Under the pieces are notes generated by a model. It worked only from the letters and a program-made list of their open reading frames with translations. It was not told where the DNA came from and ran no database searches. From CADEEN01 sp963783785 (GTDB lineage: Bacteria; Pseudomonadota; Gammaproteobacteria; Burkholderiales; Burkholderiaceae_C): a stretch of DNA of 64,000 bases. Of the stretch, positions 7,653 to 16,107 are shown piece after piece; the stretch's first letter is position 1, and the number at the start of each line of letters is the position of its first letter. The stretch spans positions 1-64,000 of the forward strand of contig CAWAOQ010000018.1 in assembly GCA_963783785.1 (NCBI GenBank), in the 5' to 3' direction. Made by a program: the position numbers and the translations under genes.

Positions 7653-8964
7653 TCACGGCCGGGCTGCAAGCCTGCCGGACGATTCGCGCAGATACCTCTC
7701 GGCCGCGGCGACCGCCTTGTAGGCGGTGGCGATCGCGATGCCCGCGCCGCTGCGCGAGCGGATCCAGTCCTGGTGGGCGACGATGACGCCCGCAGCAAAG
7801 AGCCGTTCGCTGCAAGGCCGACCGTCCTGCCCCAACGGCCTCGACTCGGCGTCGATCTCGATGCCGGCGCGGTGGATGGGATGTCCGCGGCCATCGGTGT
7901 AGCGCTCGCGATACCAATCGGCCCGCCCGGCCGGCTGCGTGACGGGCAGATCCAGCAAGTGCTCCCTGATCCGATCCGGATGCGCTTCGAGACCACCGCT
8001 CAGGAAGCGGCCAGTGGCGAGAATCACCGCCTGCGCACGAAGCCGGATCGGGCCGAAGCTGTCGTGCAGCTCCAGCGTCGCGCCATCGCCGTCGAAGCCC
8101 AGTCGCGTGACCTTGTGTTGCGGGATCAGGGTCACGCCCTTGCGCGGCAGGGCCTGTTCGAGCAACTCACGCAGCCGGACCCCCGGCACCGACGGCGGCA
8201 TGGTCGGGATCTCGAAGATCTCAAGTCCGGTGAGCCTCTGCAGGTCCGCATGCACCTGATCGGGCCGGTGCATGCCGAGGATGGCCGGAAGGCCAATCAC
8301 GTTGGCCTGTCCGGCGACACCTTTCAACGCCGCGGCCAGCTTCTGGCGGGTCGCCGGCACCTCCAGCGCCCGCGCCATCACCTCCGGATAGACCTCGCCG
8401 CGAGGCATGTCCGGGAAAGCGAGGCGCTGCGTGACGAGGCCCGGCCAGCGGCTCCCCGAGATTGGCCACCACCTCGCGACCGCTGAACCCCTTCAGTCCC
8501 TCGAAGTCGACGATGACGCAGGCGGCCTTTGCGGCCAGGGCCTTGGGGCCGGCCGCCATCGTGGCGGGCACGCACAGCGTCTGCTTCAGGGTGCCGGCGG
8601 GGGTCAGCGCGGTGATGTTGCACGCGCCGGCATGGCTGTAGGCGATTCCGCCTTCGGCGAGAAAGGTCGTGATTTCATCGAAGGCGCTGCGAATGTCGGC
8701 GGTGGTGATCCGGCTGAGCGGATGACCGGGCTGCGCTTGGCGCAGATGCTCCAGGGCCTGCCAAGGGTCGGCGACGGCCGCCAACGAGCCATCCACCCGG
8801 CCCAGCAGATCGAGATAGCCGGTGGTGTAAGCCATGGCGCCGCTGTTGCCGGTGAGCGCGGTGGCGATCTTGCGGTTGACGGCGAACACCGACGCGGCAA
8901 AACCCGCCATGCCTGAACCGATCACGGCAAGTTCGGCAGTGAAGCTCCGGGGCTGCTCGATCAT
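7653..8964 (-). CDS. glpB: Glycerol-3-phosphate dehydrogenase subunit B, one frameshift
   Basis: A flavoprotein of the GlpB type, the membrane-anchor/FMN-side subunit of anaerobic glycerol-3-phosphate dehydrogenase. The ATG at 8964 opens onto an N-terminal dinucleotide-binding motif (AVIGSGMAGFAASV) and the GlpB-typical TTGYLDLLGR. The frame breaks near 8440; the next frame continues without a gap (VTQRLAFPDMPRGEVYPEVM) to the stop at 7653, including the C-terminal GAGIAIATAYKAV. The total of about 435 residues matches the family. A one-base insertion is the simplest reading. The gene follows glpA by about 37 bases and is convergent with phaC, about 10 bases from its stop. Confidence 0.85.
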
Positions 8965-9001
8965 GTGTGTCTGCGACCGTGGGGTCGGCGTGCGGCCATC
9001 G

Positions 9002-10624
9002 TCAGTCGGCTTGCAGGGCGTCGAGCCCGAGCAGCCCGCAATGCAGGGCTTCCGCCAATTCCATCTGGGCGGCCTGCTGGCCCCAGACGACCAGACGCTG
9101 GCCCTTGAAGCGCTCGTCGAAGAAGTCACGCATGTAGGCGAGGCCCGCGGCGTCCCGGTAGTAGCCCCGGTCGTAGAGATAGGACGAGACGCGGATGCCG
9201 CAGAACGAGCCCTGGCAGGGCCCCTTCCCGACCCGCGAGCGCAGCGAGATCGCTTCGATGCTCATCTGTTGCGGCGCCTCGCCAGGCGGGGCCGCGACGA
9301 TCTGGTCGACCGCCGACTGCGGCACCATTTCGCATTCGCAGAGGATCATGTCCGCTGGATTGCCGAGCGCGTACCACTGCCGCGGGGCAGCGCCGGGCTC
9401 GGTCCAGCGGCCGGCTTCGCCAACTGGCAGGGCAACGGTTGCGGTCGTGCCGGCCTGGCGGTTGCCGAGCCTGCCGGCCACCAGGTCGGCGGCCTTTTCG
9501 GCCATCAGGCGGAACGTGGTGAGCTTGCCGCCGGTGATGGTGCAGAAGTTGGCCAGGCCCTGCGAGCGGTGATCCATCAGCGCAAAACCTCTGCTGGCCG
9601 CGCGATCGCCGGCGTTCCCGGCGCCCTGCAGCAGGGGACGCACGCGGGAAAAGGCCCGCGTATAGCGGGCGCCCGCCAGCGCCGGGATCATCGCCGACCC
9701 CTCGCGGATGATCAGGTCGATCTCGTCCACGGTGGGCCCGACGTGGTCCAGGTGCTTGATCCGCGTCGAGGTGGTTCCGAGCAGCGACACCGTCCCGCCA
9801 GGCACCAGGATGTCGCCATCGCCGGGGGGGCGCAACCGGTTGACGACATGGCGGGTCATGCGGTCGTGGTTGACCAGCAGGGTTCCCTTCGCATAGACCA
9901 GATCGACGTCGGTACAGCCGGCCAGGCGCGCGATGTTCATGGCCCAGGCGCCGCCCGCATTGACGACCTGCCTGGCGCGGATCACCAGCGTGGCGTGGGT
10001 TCGGTGGTCGCGACAGTGGGCCGAACGGATTTCACCGTCGATCACCTCGAAGTGCAGGAGTTCGGTGTGGGACCGGTAGATGCTGCCGTTGATCAGTCGG
10101 GCGTGGTCCACGTTCGCCAAGGCCAGGTGAAACGGATCGACGCTGGCATCCGCAACCCGGTAGGCCTTGACCAACCTGTCGGAGAGGTGCGGCTCGAGCC
10201 GTCGCGCCTCGGCGACCGTCAGTTCGTCGCAGCCGATCGCCGCGCGTCGACAGAGTTCGGGAAACCGCTCGGCGAACGCGGGGTCATCGCCATCGACGCC
10301 GACGAACAGGCCGCCGGTGGCTTCGATGCACTGCGGGGCCAGGCGCTTGAGCAGTTCGCTCTCCTTGCGGCACTCGATCGCCGCTTCGAGGTCGGTGGAG
10401 ACGTAGCGGGCGCCCGAATGCAGCAGGCCGTGATTGCCGCCCGACGCGCCGGCGCAAAGATCGACCTTGTCGATGAGGACGCAGTGGATGCCGCGCAGCG
10501 CGAGGTCGCGCATGACCCCCGTGCCGGTGACGCCGCCGCCGATGATCAACACCTCGGTTTCGAGGGTCGGTGCGGCTGCGGAGGCGGGATGGCTTGAGGA
10601 GATCGTGCTCATCGCACTCGTCAT
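9002..10624 (-). CDS. glpA: Anaerobic-type glycerol-3-phosphate dehydrogenase subunit A
   Basis: A FAD-dependent dehydrogenase of 540 residues that oxidises sn-glycerol-3-phosphate to dihydroxyacetone phosphate. The FAD motif (LIIGGGVTGTGVMRDLALRG) is near residue 25, followed by ASGGNHGLLHSGARY typical of GlpA/GlpD. The C-terminal BFD-like region contains a CECE motif and a GKGPCQGSFCG motif, the [2Fe-2S] site that separates GlpA from GlpD. The start could be ATG 10624 or the second ATG at 10612; neither has a strong ribosome-binding site. It lies between glpC and glpB and is intact. Confidence 0.92.
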   Translation of the reverse strand: MTSAMSTISSSHPASAAAPTLETEVLIIGGGVTGTGVMRDLALRGIHCVLIDKVDLCAGASGGNHGLLHSGARYVSTDLEAAIECRKESELLKRLAPQCIEATGGLFVGVDGDDPAFAERFPELCRRAAIGCDELTVAEARRLEPHLSDRLVKAYRVADASVDPFHLALANVDHARLINGSIYRSHTELLHFEVIDGEIRSAHCRDHRTHATLVIRARQVVNAGGAWAMNIARLAGCTDVDLVYAKGTLLVNHDRMTRHVVNRLRPPGDGDILVPGGTVSLLGTTSTRIKHLDHVGPTVDEIDLIIREGSAMIPALAGARYTRAFSRVRPLLQGAGNAGDRAASRGFALMDHRSQGLANFCTITGGKLTTFRLMAEKAADLVAGRLGNRQAGTTATVALPVGEAGRWTEPGAAPRQWYALGNPADMILCECEMVPQSAVDQIVAAPPGEAPQQMSIEAISLRSRVGKGPCQGSFCGIRVSSYLYDRGYYRDAAGLAYMRDFFDERFKGQRLVVWGQQAAQMELAEALHCGLLGLDALQAD

Positions 10625-10671
10625 TGGGTGGTGCCGCGCGGCGCCGTGGCGGCCGGCGAACGCAGACACGG

Positions 10672-12006
10672 TCAGTCGATCAATGCCCGGAGATCCGGTC
10701 CGAGGTAGTGGCGTTCGTTCTCGCCGAGTATCCCCAGCGACAGGCACATGAGGGTCCAGAAATGGACCACGCCGTAATTGCCGCCATAGAAGTGGCCGAT
10801 GTCGTCGATCTGGGAGTGGCAGTTGTGGCAGGGTGTGAGCACATAGGCTGCGCCGGTGGCGGCAATCTGGTCGAACTTGCGCTTGCCATAGGTGCGTCGA
10901 TGGTCGGTCATCCCCGCCTGCAGGAAGCCGCCACCCCCGCCGCAGCAGTAGTTGGCGCTGCGATTCGGGTGCATGTCGGCGAAGTTCTCCTCGCCGACGA
11001 GGGTCCTGACGACGAACCGCATGTCCTCGGCAATCGAATCGCCATAAGACTTGCGCACGATCATGCAGGGATCCTGGACAGTGAACTTGATGCCCTTGGT
11101 GTTCCAGCGGGCGTTGATCGGCAGCTTGCCTTCGCGGATCCACTGCGCGTAGTAGGTGATCAGGCTTTCCATGCGGAAACGCGCGTCCAGGCCGAAGCGT
11201 TTGACGCCTTCCCACATCGAGTAGTAGCTGTGCCCGCACTCGGTGTTGAGCCACACCTGGCAGCCCAGCTCGTTGACCGCGTCGACGCGTTTGCGGATGA
11301 CGTCACGCCAAGCCTCCTCGTCGCCCGTGAACATGCAGAAGTTCTCCGCCGCCCAGCCCTTGGAGGAATAGGTCCAGTCGGCGCCGACGAGATCGAGGAT
11401 CTTCCACAGCGGAACCATCTCATCGGGCTCGCTCATCGGCTCGCGGGAGTTCTGGTTGACGAAGAAGTGCGCCCCGCGCTTGTCCATCGGCGCCTGGAGG
11501 TGCTGGAAACCCGGTTGGGTTGCCCGGACTTCTTGCAGCACATCGTCGACGACGAGGACGAAGTCATCCGGCGGCATGCCCATCGCGCTGGTCGAAGGGC
11601 CGAACTGCGTGAGATGACAGGAACGGGCGATCCCCGCCGGCTTGCTGTCCTTCGGCCAGTTGCCGCGGGCCAGGAAGACCAGGCGCGAGATGTCGATCTT
11701 CATCGGACAGACATACTCGCAGCGCCTGCACAGGGTGCAGCACCAGACCCAGGGCGTCGTCGACAGCTCCGCGTCCATCCCGAGCATGGCCATGCGGATG
11801 AACTTGCGCGGATCCATGTTCTCGAGCCCCGACGCCGGGCACCCCGACGAACAGAGCCCGCAGGTCAGGCAGGCGTCGAAATTGGCGCCTGGCGGCAGCA
11901 ACTCCAGCGCTGCTTCCTTGAAGTTGATGGGGCTTGTCGCGGTCTGCACCATGCGCTTGGTCCTGTCGGTGATGCCCGATATCGCTGCAGGAATCACTGC
12001 TGCCAT
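10672..12006 (-). CDS. glpC: GlpC/HdrD-like iron-sulfur electron-transfer subunit
   Basis: A 444-residue Fe-S protein, first gene of the glp set. Two ferredoxin motifs are visible, CLTCGLCSSGCP near residues 46-57 and CTLCRRCEYVCP near 90-101. Two cysteine-rich (CCG-type) segments follow, one around VQDPCMIVRKS and one with YCCGGGGGF, plus LTPCHNCHSQ. This is the GlpC/heterodisulfide-reductase-subunit-D architecture, passing electrons from GlpAB to membrane quinone. It is somewhat longer than E. coli GlpC (about 396 residues). The gene order C-A-B differs from the enterobacterial A-B-C. An alternative name is (Fe-S)-binding HdrD-like oxidoreductase. Confidence 0.8.
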   Translation of the reverse strand: MAAVIPAAISGITDRTKRMVQTATSPINFKEAALELLPPGANFDACLTCGLCSSGCPASGLENMDPRKFIRMAMLGMDAELSTTPWVWCCTLCRRCEYVCPMKIDISRLVFLARGNWPKDSKPAGIARSCHLTQFGPSTSAMGMPPDDFVLVVDDVLQEVRATQPGFQHLQAPMDKRGAHFFVNQNSREPMSEPDEMVPLWKILDLVGADWTYSSKGWAAENFCMFTGDEEAWRDVIRKRVDAVNELGCQVWLNTECGHSYYSMWEGVKRFGLDARFRMESLITYYAQWIREGKLPINARWNTKGIKFTVQDPCMIVRKSYGDSIAEDMRFVVRTLVGEENFADMHPNRSANYCCGGGGGFLQAGMTDHRRTYGKRKFDQIAATGAAYVLTPCHNCHSQIDDIGHFYGGNYGVVHFWTLMCLSLGILGENERHYLGPDLRALID

Positions 12007-12040
12007 TGTTTCAACTTCCCGCGCGATTTGATAGCCCGAT

Positions 12041-12059
12041 CGGTCAAGCAGATCGACCG
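12041..12059. promoter_or_regulatory. Short inverted repeat upstream of glpC
   Basis: CGGTC and GACCG flank a 9-base spacer, 35-55 bp upstream of the glpC start in the only sizeable gap before this operon. It could be an operator for a glycerol-responsive regulator, but the arms are short and the call is weak. Confidence 0.25.
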
Positions 12060-12099
12060 TCGCCTACATCGCCGTACGGGTGCATCCGGCGGCGCGACC

Positions 12100-12795
12100 T
12101 CACACCTCCAGCCACTCCTTGCGGACAGAAGCGTTGGCGCGCAGGGCCTGCGGCGTGCCCTCGAAAACAATGCGGCCGTGGCCCATCACCAGGCAACGGT
12201 CAGCAACCTCGAGCGCGATCGTCAACTTCTGCTCGACCAGCAGCACAGAGATCGCGCGGCGCTTCAATTCACGAAGATACTCGGCCACCAGTTCGACGAT
12301 CTTGGGCGCCAGGCCCTCGGTCGGCTCGTCGATCATGATCAGTTCCGGGTCGCCCATCAGCGTGCGGGCCAGCGTCAGCATCTGCTGCTCGCCGCCGGAC
12401 AGCACGCCGGCCTCGGTGTGCTGGCGTTCCGCGAGGCGCGGGAACAGCTTGTACATGTCGTCGAACGACCACCGCCCCGCCGGCTTGCCGCCCTTGCAAC
12501 CCAGCATCAGGTTCTGGTGCACGGTCAGGTTCGAAAAGATGTCGCGGTTCTCGGGCACGTAGCCGATGCCGGCCTGGGCGATCTCGAAGGCCTTGCGGCC
12601 GAGAATCGGCTGCTCGCGCCAGGTGATCGAGCCCGCGCCGTCGACCAGGCCCATGATGGTCTTGACGGTGGTCGAACGGCCCGAGCCATTGCGGCCCAGC
12701 AACGCCACGATCTCGCCGGTGCGCACCTCGAAATGCACGCCATGCAGCACATGGCTCTTGCCGTAGAAGGCGTGGACGTTGTCGAGCCTGAGCAT
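12100..12795 (-). CDS. livF: Branched-chain amino acid-type ABC transporter ATPase LivF
   Basis: A 231-residue ABC ATPase of the LivF type. The signature LSGGEQQ, Walker B LIMIDEPTEGLAP and the switch region (VLLVEQ) are all present. The Walker A reads GRNGSGRST, with Arg40 where the ATP-binding Lys is expected. It is last in the livG-livF order, 12 bases after livG, and would pair with LivG on the cytoplasmic face of LivH/LivM. Substrate specificity is set by the binding protein and cannot be read here; the adjacent acyl-CoA ligase suggests an organic acid. Confidence 0.92.
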   Translation of the reverse strand: MLRLDNVHAFYGKSHVLHGVHFEVRTGEIVALLGRNGSGRSTTVKTIMGLVDGAGSITWREQPILGRKAFEIAQAGIGYVPENRDIFSNLTVHQNLMLGCKGGKPAGRWSFDDMYKLFPRLAERQHTEAGVLSGGEQQMLTLARTLMGDPELIMIDEPTEGLAPKIVELVAEYLRELKRRAISVLLVEQKLTIALEVADRCLVMGHGRIVFEGTPQALRANASVRKEWLEV

Positions 12796-12807
12796 CTTGG
12801 GGTGGCG

Positions 12808-13626
12808 TCAATGGCCGGCGTCGGCAACCTGCGCATCGGCAAGCAGCGAGCCCAGGTAGGCTTCCTGCACACTCGGATTGGCACGCACCGCATCGGGCGT
12901 GTCGAAGGCGATCACCTGGCCGTAGACCAGCACCGCGATCTTGTCGGCGAGACCAAAGACCACGCCCATGTCGTGCTCGACGGTGAGCAGCGTCTTGCCC
13001 GCCGTCACGTCGCGGATCAGGCCGACGAAGCGCCGCGTCTCGCTCTTGCTCATGCCGGCGGTGGGCTCGTCGAGCAGGATCACCGGCGAGCCGCCGGCGA
13101 TCGTGATGCCGATCTCGAGCGCGCGCTGTTCGGCGTAGGTCAGGTTCATCGCCAGCACGTCGCGGCGACGGTCGAGCTTGATCATTTCCAGCACCTCGTC
13201 GGTGCGATCGTTGGCGTCGCGCAGGTCGGCCAGGAAGCGCCAGAACGCGTAGCGGTAGCCGAGCGACCACAGCACCGCACAGCGGATGTTCTCGAAGGCC
13301 GACAAGCGCGTGAACAGGTTGCTGACCTGGAAGCTGCGGGCCAGACCGAGGCGGTTGATCTCGTAGGGCCTGAGGCCGTCGATCTTGCGCCCGTTGAGCA
13401 GGATGTCGCCGGAAGTCGAGTGAAACCGGCCGCTGATCAGGTTGAACAAGGTGCTCTTGCCGGCGCCGTTGGGCCCGATGATGGCCACCCGCTCGCCCGG
13501 CTGCACCGCGAGCGACGCACCGCGGATGATCTCGGTCTTGCCGAAGCTCTTGCGCACGTCGCGCAGTTCGAGGGCAGGCGTGCCCGGCGCCGGGCCGCCG
13601 CGAGCGGAGCGCTCCCCAGGGGCCAC
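12808..13626 (-). CDS. livG: Branched-chain amino acid-type ABC transporter ATPase LivG
   Basis: A 272-residue ABC ATPase with canonical Walker A (GPNGAGKST, near residues 55-63), Walker B VILLDEPTAGM and H-switch LTVEHDM. The signature segment is the variant LTYAEQRALEIG rather than LSGGQ, as is usual in this subgroup. The first 15-20 residues are rich in Gly, Pro and Arg and poorly conserved, so a later start is possible. It lies 18 bases downstream of livM and 12 bases before livF, in one operon. Confidence 0.9.
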   Translation of the reverse strand: MAPGERSARGGPAPGTPALELRDVRKSFGKTEIIRGASLAVQPGERVAIIGPNGAGKSTLFNLISGRFHSTSGDILLNGRKIDGLRPYEINRLGLARSFQVSNLFTRLSAFENIRCAVLWSLGYRYAFWRFLADLRDANDRTDEVLEMIKLDRRRDVLAMNLTYAEQRALEIGITIAGGSPVILLDEPTAGMSKSETRRFVGLIRDVTAGKTLLTVEHDMGVVFGLADKIAVLVYGQVIAFDTPDAVRANPSVQEAYLGSLLADAQVADAGH

Positions 13627-13644
13627 TTGGCGGGCCCACAGCCG

Positions 13645-14955
13645 TCACAAAGCCTCCCTGCGCTTGATTTCCTTCTCGATCTCTTCCTGGATCGTGCCCC
13701 ACTGGCGCACGAACTCGCGTCGCGCCAACTCGAACAGCACGACGCCGGTGGCCAGCACGAAGGCAGCCCCGAACCAGCTATCGACGGACGTGGTGTCGAG
13801 GGTCGCGCCCATGAACTTCATGCCGGGGCCGAGCGCGGCGTTGAGCTGAAGGTGGTAGGTCATTTCGAGCATCGCGCCGGCCCCGGCCAGGATCGCGAAC
13901 GCCGTGCCGGCCAGCGCCAGGTAGCCGGTCCACAGCCTGCCCAGCTTGCCGAAGGCCGCCAGCCGCAGGTTCATCATGATCAGGCTGGCGATGCCCCCCG
14001 GCGCGTACATCACCATGAACAGGAACACCAGGCCGAGGTAGAGCAACCAGGCTTGCGTCAGTTCCGACAGCAGCACCAGCGCGATCACCATCAGCACGGC
14101 CCCGATGATCGGACCGATGAAGAAGGTCGCGCCGCCGAGGAAGACGAACAGCAGGTACGCACCCGACCGCGCCGCACCGACGACTTCCGCGGTGACGATC
14201 TCGAAGTTGAGCGCCGCCAGGCCGCCACCGATGCCGGCGAAGAAGCCCGAGACCATGAACGCCAGGTAGCGCACCTGCTGCGTGCTGTAGCCGATGAACT
14301 CGACGCGCTCGGGGTTGTCGCGAACGGCGTTGAGCATGCGGCCGAGCGGTGTTCGCGTCAGCGCGAACAACGCCGCCGTCGAGACGAAACAATACACCGC
14401 GATCAGGTAGTAGACCTGCACCTGCGGGCCGAACGTGATGCCCAGCACCGGCGTTCCAACGACGCGATTGCCGGTGATGCCGCCTTCGCCGCCGAAGAAC
14501 TCGGGCAGCATCAACGACATCGACCACACCAGCTCACCGATGCCCAGCGTGATCATCGCGAAGGTGGTGCCGGCCTTCTTGGTGCTGACATAGCCGAGCA
14601 GTGCCGCGAACAGCAGACCGGCCAGCCCGCCGGCCAGCGGCACCAGGCTGACCGGGAGCGCCAGCTTGCCGGCACTGATCAGGTTCAGCGTATGGATCGC
14701 CAGGAACGAGCCCAACCCGCTGTAGACCGCGTGGCCGAAGCTGAGCATGCCGCCCTGCCCGAGCAGCACGTTGTAGGCCAGGCAGACGATGATCGCGATG
14801 CCCATCTGCGACAACATCGTGTGCGCGAAGCTCGAGGTCCACAGCCTCGGCGCCAGCAGCAGCACCAGTGCGAACAGGCCCCACACGAACCAGCGGCCGA
14901 CGTTGTACGGCTTGAAGTGATAGGTCTTGCTTCCAGCGCGCGGTGCGGCGGCCAT
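13645..14955 (-). CDS. livM: Branched-chain amino acid-type ABC transporter permease LivM
   Basis: A 436-residue inner-membrane permease. The start at ATG 14955 overlaps the livH stop (TGATG), which implies translational coupling. The LivM signature is clear: YNVLLGQGGMLSFGHAVYSG near residues 60-80 and the GRMLNAVRDNPERVEFIGY loop. It is longer than typical LivM proteins (about 330-360 residues): after the usual end (YAPGGIASLI) there are two more hydrophobic segments and a charged tail, EEIEKEIKRREAL. The open frame continues upstream through livH but has no permease character there. Confidence 0.92.
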   Translation of the reverse strand: MAAAPRAGSKTYHFKPYNVGRWFVWGLFALVLLLAPRLWTSSFAHTMLSQMGIAIIVCLAYNVLLGQGGMLSFGHAVYSGLGSFLAIHTLNLISAGKLALPVSLVPLAGGLAGLLFAALLGYVSTKKAGTTFAMITLGIGELVWSMSLMLPEFFGGEGGITGNRVVGTPVLGITFGPQVQVYYLIAVYCFVSTAALFALTRTPLGRMLNAVRDNPERVEFIGYSTQQVRYLAFMVSGFFAGIGGGLAALNFEIVTAEVVGAARSGAYLLFVFLGGATFFIGPIIGAVLMVIALVLLSELTQAWLLYLGLVFLFMVMYAPGGIASLIMMNLRLAAFGKLGRLWTGYLALAGTAFAILAGAGAMLEMTYHLQLNAALGPGMKFMGATLDTTSVDSWFGAAFVLATGVVLFELARREFVRQWGTIQEEIEKEIKRREAL

Positions 14956-15986
14956 CAGTCCTCCCGCGTGCCGAGCAGGCCCTTGGGCCGCAGGATCAGG
15001 ATCAGCACCAGCAACAGGTACGGCAGGATCGGCGCCGCCTGTGCCAGCGTGACCTTGGCCAGCGGATAGACGATGTCGCCGGGCACGATGCGCCAGCCGA
15101 CCGTGGCCGCGGCGTCGACCAACGACTTGTCCACCGTCAGCGGCAGCGTCTGCAGCAGGCCGATGACCAGCGAGCCGACGAACGCGCCGGCCAGCGAGCC
15201 CATGCCACCGATGACGACGACGACGAAGATGATCGAGCCGACGATCGCTGCCATCGATGGTTCGGTGACGAAGGTCATGCCGCCGACCACACCGGCCAGC
15301 GCCGCCAGCGCGCAGCCGCTGCCGAACACCAGCATGAACACGCGCGGCACGTCGTGGCCCAGGGCCTCGACCATTTCCGGGTGCGTCAACGCGGCCCGGA
15401 TCACCAGGCCGATGCGCGTGTGCGTGAGCAGCAGCCAGAGCGCCACCAGCATCACCAGGGCCACCGCCATCATGAACATGCGGGTGGCCGGGAAGGTCGA
15501 GCAATGCACGACCGCCGTGCCGACGCTGGCGCAGCGCGCCGCCGGTGCCGCGCCCCAGACCAGCCCCAGACCATCGCCGACCGACTGCACGATGGTGAAG
15601 GCCGCGCCCTGCAAGGCTGCCGGCGGCGCCACCGGCACCGACGACAGGCCCCAGACCAGCTTGACCAGCTCGAGGATCACGTACGACAGCCCGAAGGTGA
15701 CCAGCAACTCGGGCACATGGCCGAACTTGTGCACGCGGCGCAGCGCGGTGCGCTCGAACAGGGCACCGAGCAGCCCGACGGCCAGCGGCGCGGCCACCAG
15801 CGCGACCCAGAAACCGACCACCGACGCCAGCGCATAGGCGAAGTAGGCCCCGAGCATGTAGAAGCTGGCGTGGGCGAAGTTCAGCACGCCCATCATGCTG
15901 AAGATCAGCGTCATGCCCGAGCTGAGCATGAACAGCAGCAGCCCGGCGCTGACGCCGTTCAGCACGTTGATCAGCAGTTGATCCAT
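14955..15986 (-). CDS. livH: Branched-chain amino acid-type ABC transporter permease LivH
   Basis: A 343-residue permease starting MDQLLINVLNGVSAGLLLF, with the LivH hallmark MGVLNFAHASFYMLGAYFAY and the cytoplasmic coupling loop near ALTHPEMVEALGHDV. A longer than usual periplasmic loop contains two cysteines (AARCASVG and VVHCSTF). It ends LRPKGLLGT, typical of the family, and overlaps livM by one base. It is separated from the binding-protein gene upstream by hairpin repeats, which would allow more binding protein than permease to be made. Confidence 0.92.
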   Translation of the reverse strand: MDQLLINVLNGVSAGLLLFMLSSGMTLIFSMMGVLNFAHASFYMLGAYFAYALASVVGFWVALVAAPLAVGLLGALFERTALRRVHKFGHVPELLVTFGLSYVILELVKLVWGLSSVPVAPPAALQGAAFTIVQSVGDGLGLVWGAAPAARCASVGTAVVHCSTFPATRMFMMAVALVMLVALWLLLTHTRIGLVIRAALTHPEMVEALGHDVPRVFMLVFGSGCALAALAGVVGGMTFVTEPSMAAIVGSIIFVVVVIGGMGSLAGAFVGSLVIGLLQTLPLTVDKSLVDAAATVGWRIVPGDIVYPLAKVTLAQAAPILPYLLLVLILILRPKGLLGTRED

Positions 15987-16026
15987 GCAAGAGCAGAAGG
16001 CGCTGGGGCACAGAGTTACCAAGCGG

Positions 16027-16100
16027 GCGCCGCGGATCCGGCTTTGCCGGTCCTCTGGCGCCGCCCCCTTCGAGGGGGAGCGCCGCAGGCGCACCGGGGG
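16027..16100. repeat. Two adjacent GC-rich hairpins between the binding-protein gene and livH
   Basis: The first hairpin is CCGGC-TTT-GCCGG (16038-16050), extendable to 16034-16053. The second is CCCCC-TTCGA-GGGGG (16064-16078), with outer arms GGCG/CGCC (about 16057-16084). The block ends with GCGCCGCAGGCGC-type sequence seen as a dispersed intergenic repeat in many Burkholderiales. In the direction of transcription (minus strand) it follows the binding-protein stop, so it may cut transcription or protect the upstream mRNA. Confidence 0.6.
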
Positions 16101-16107
16101 TGGGTGT

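Noticed and set aside
7653..8964. glpB as a true pseudogene
   Set aside because: Both halves are fully conserved and meet at one base change; the window shows many similar breaks, so an assembly indel is more likely.
10570..15069. A 1,499-codon open frame on the plus strand
   Set aside because: It lies opposite glpC and the liv genes, and its translation is Gln/His/Arg-rich with no domain. It is a shadow caused by GC-rich third positions.
14956..16011. Upstream extension of the livM frame
   Set aside because: It is the shadow of livH; membrane-permease character starts only at ATG 14955.
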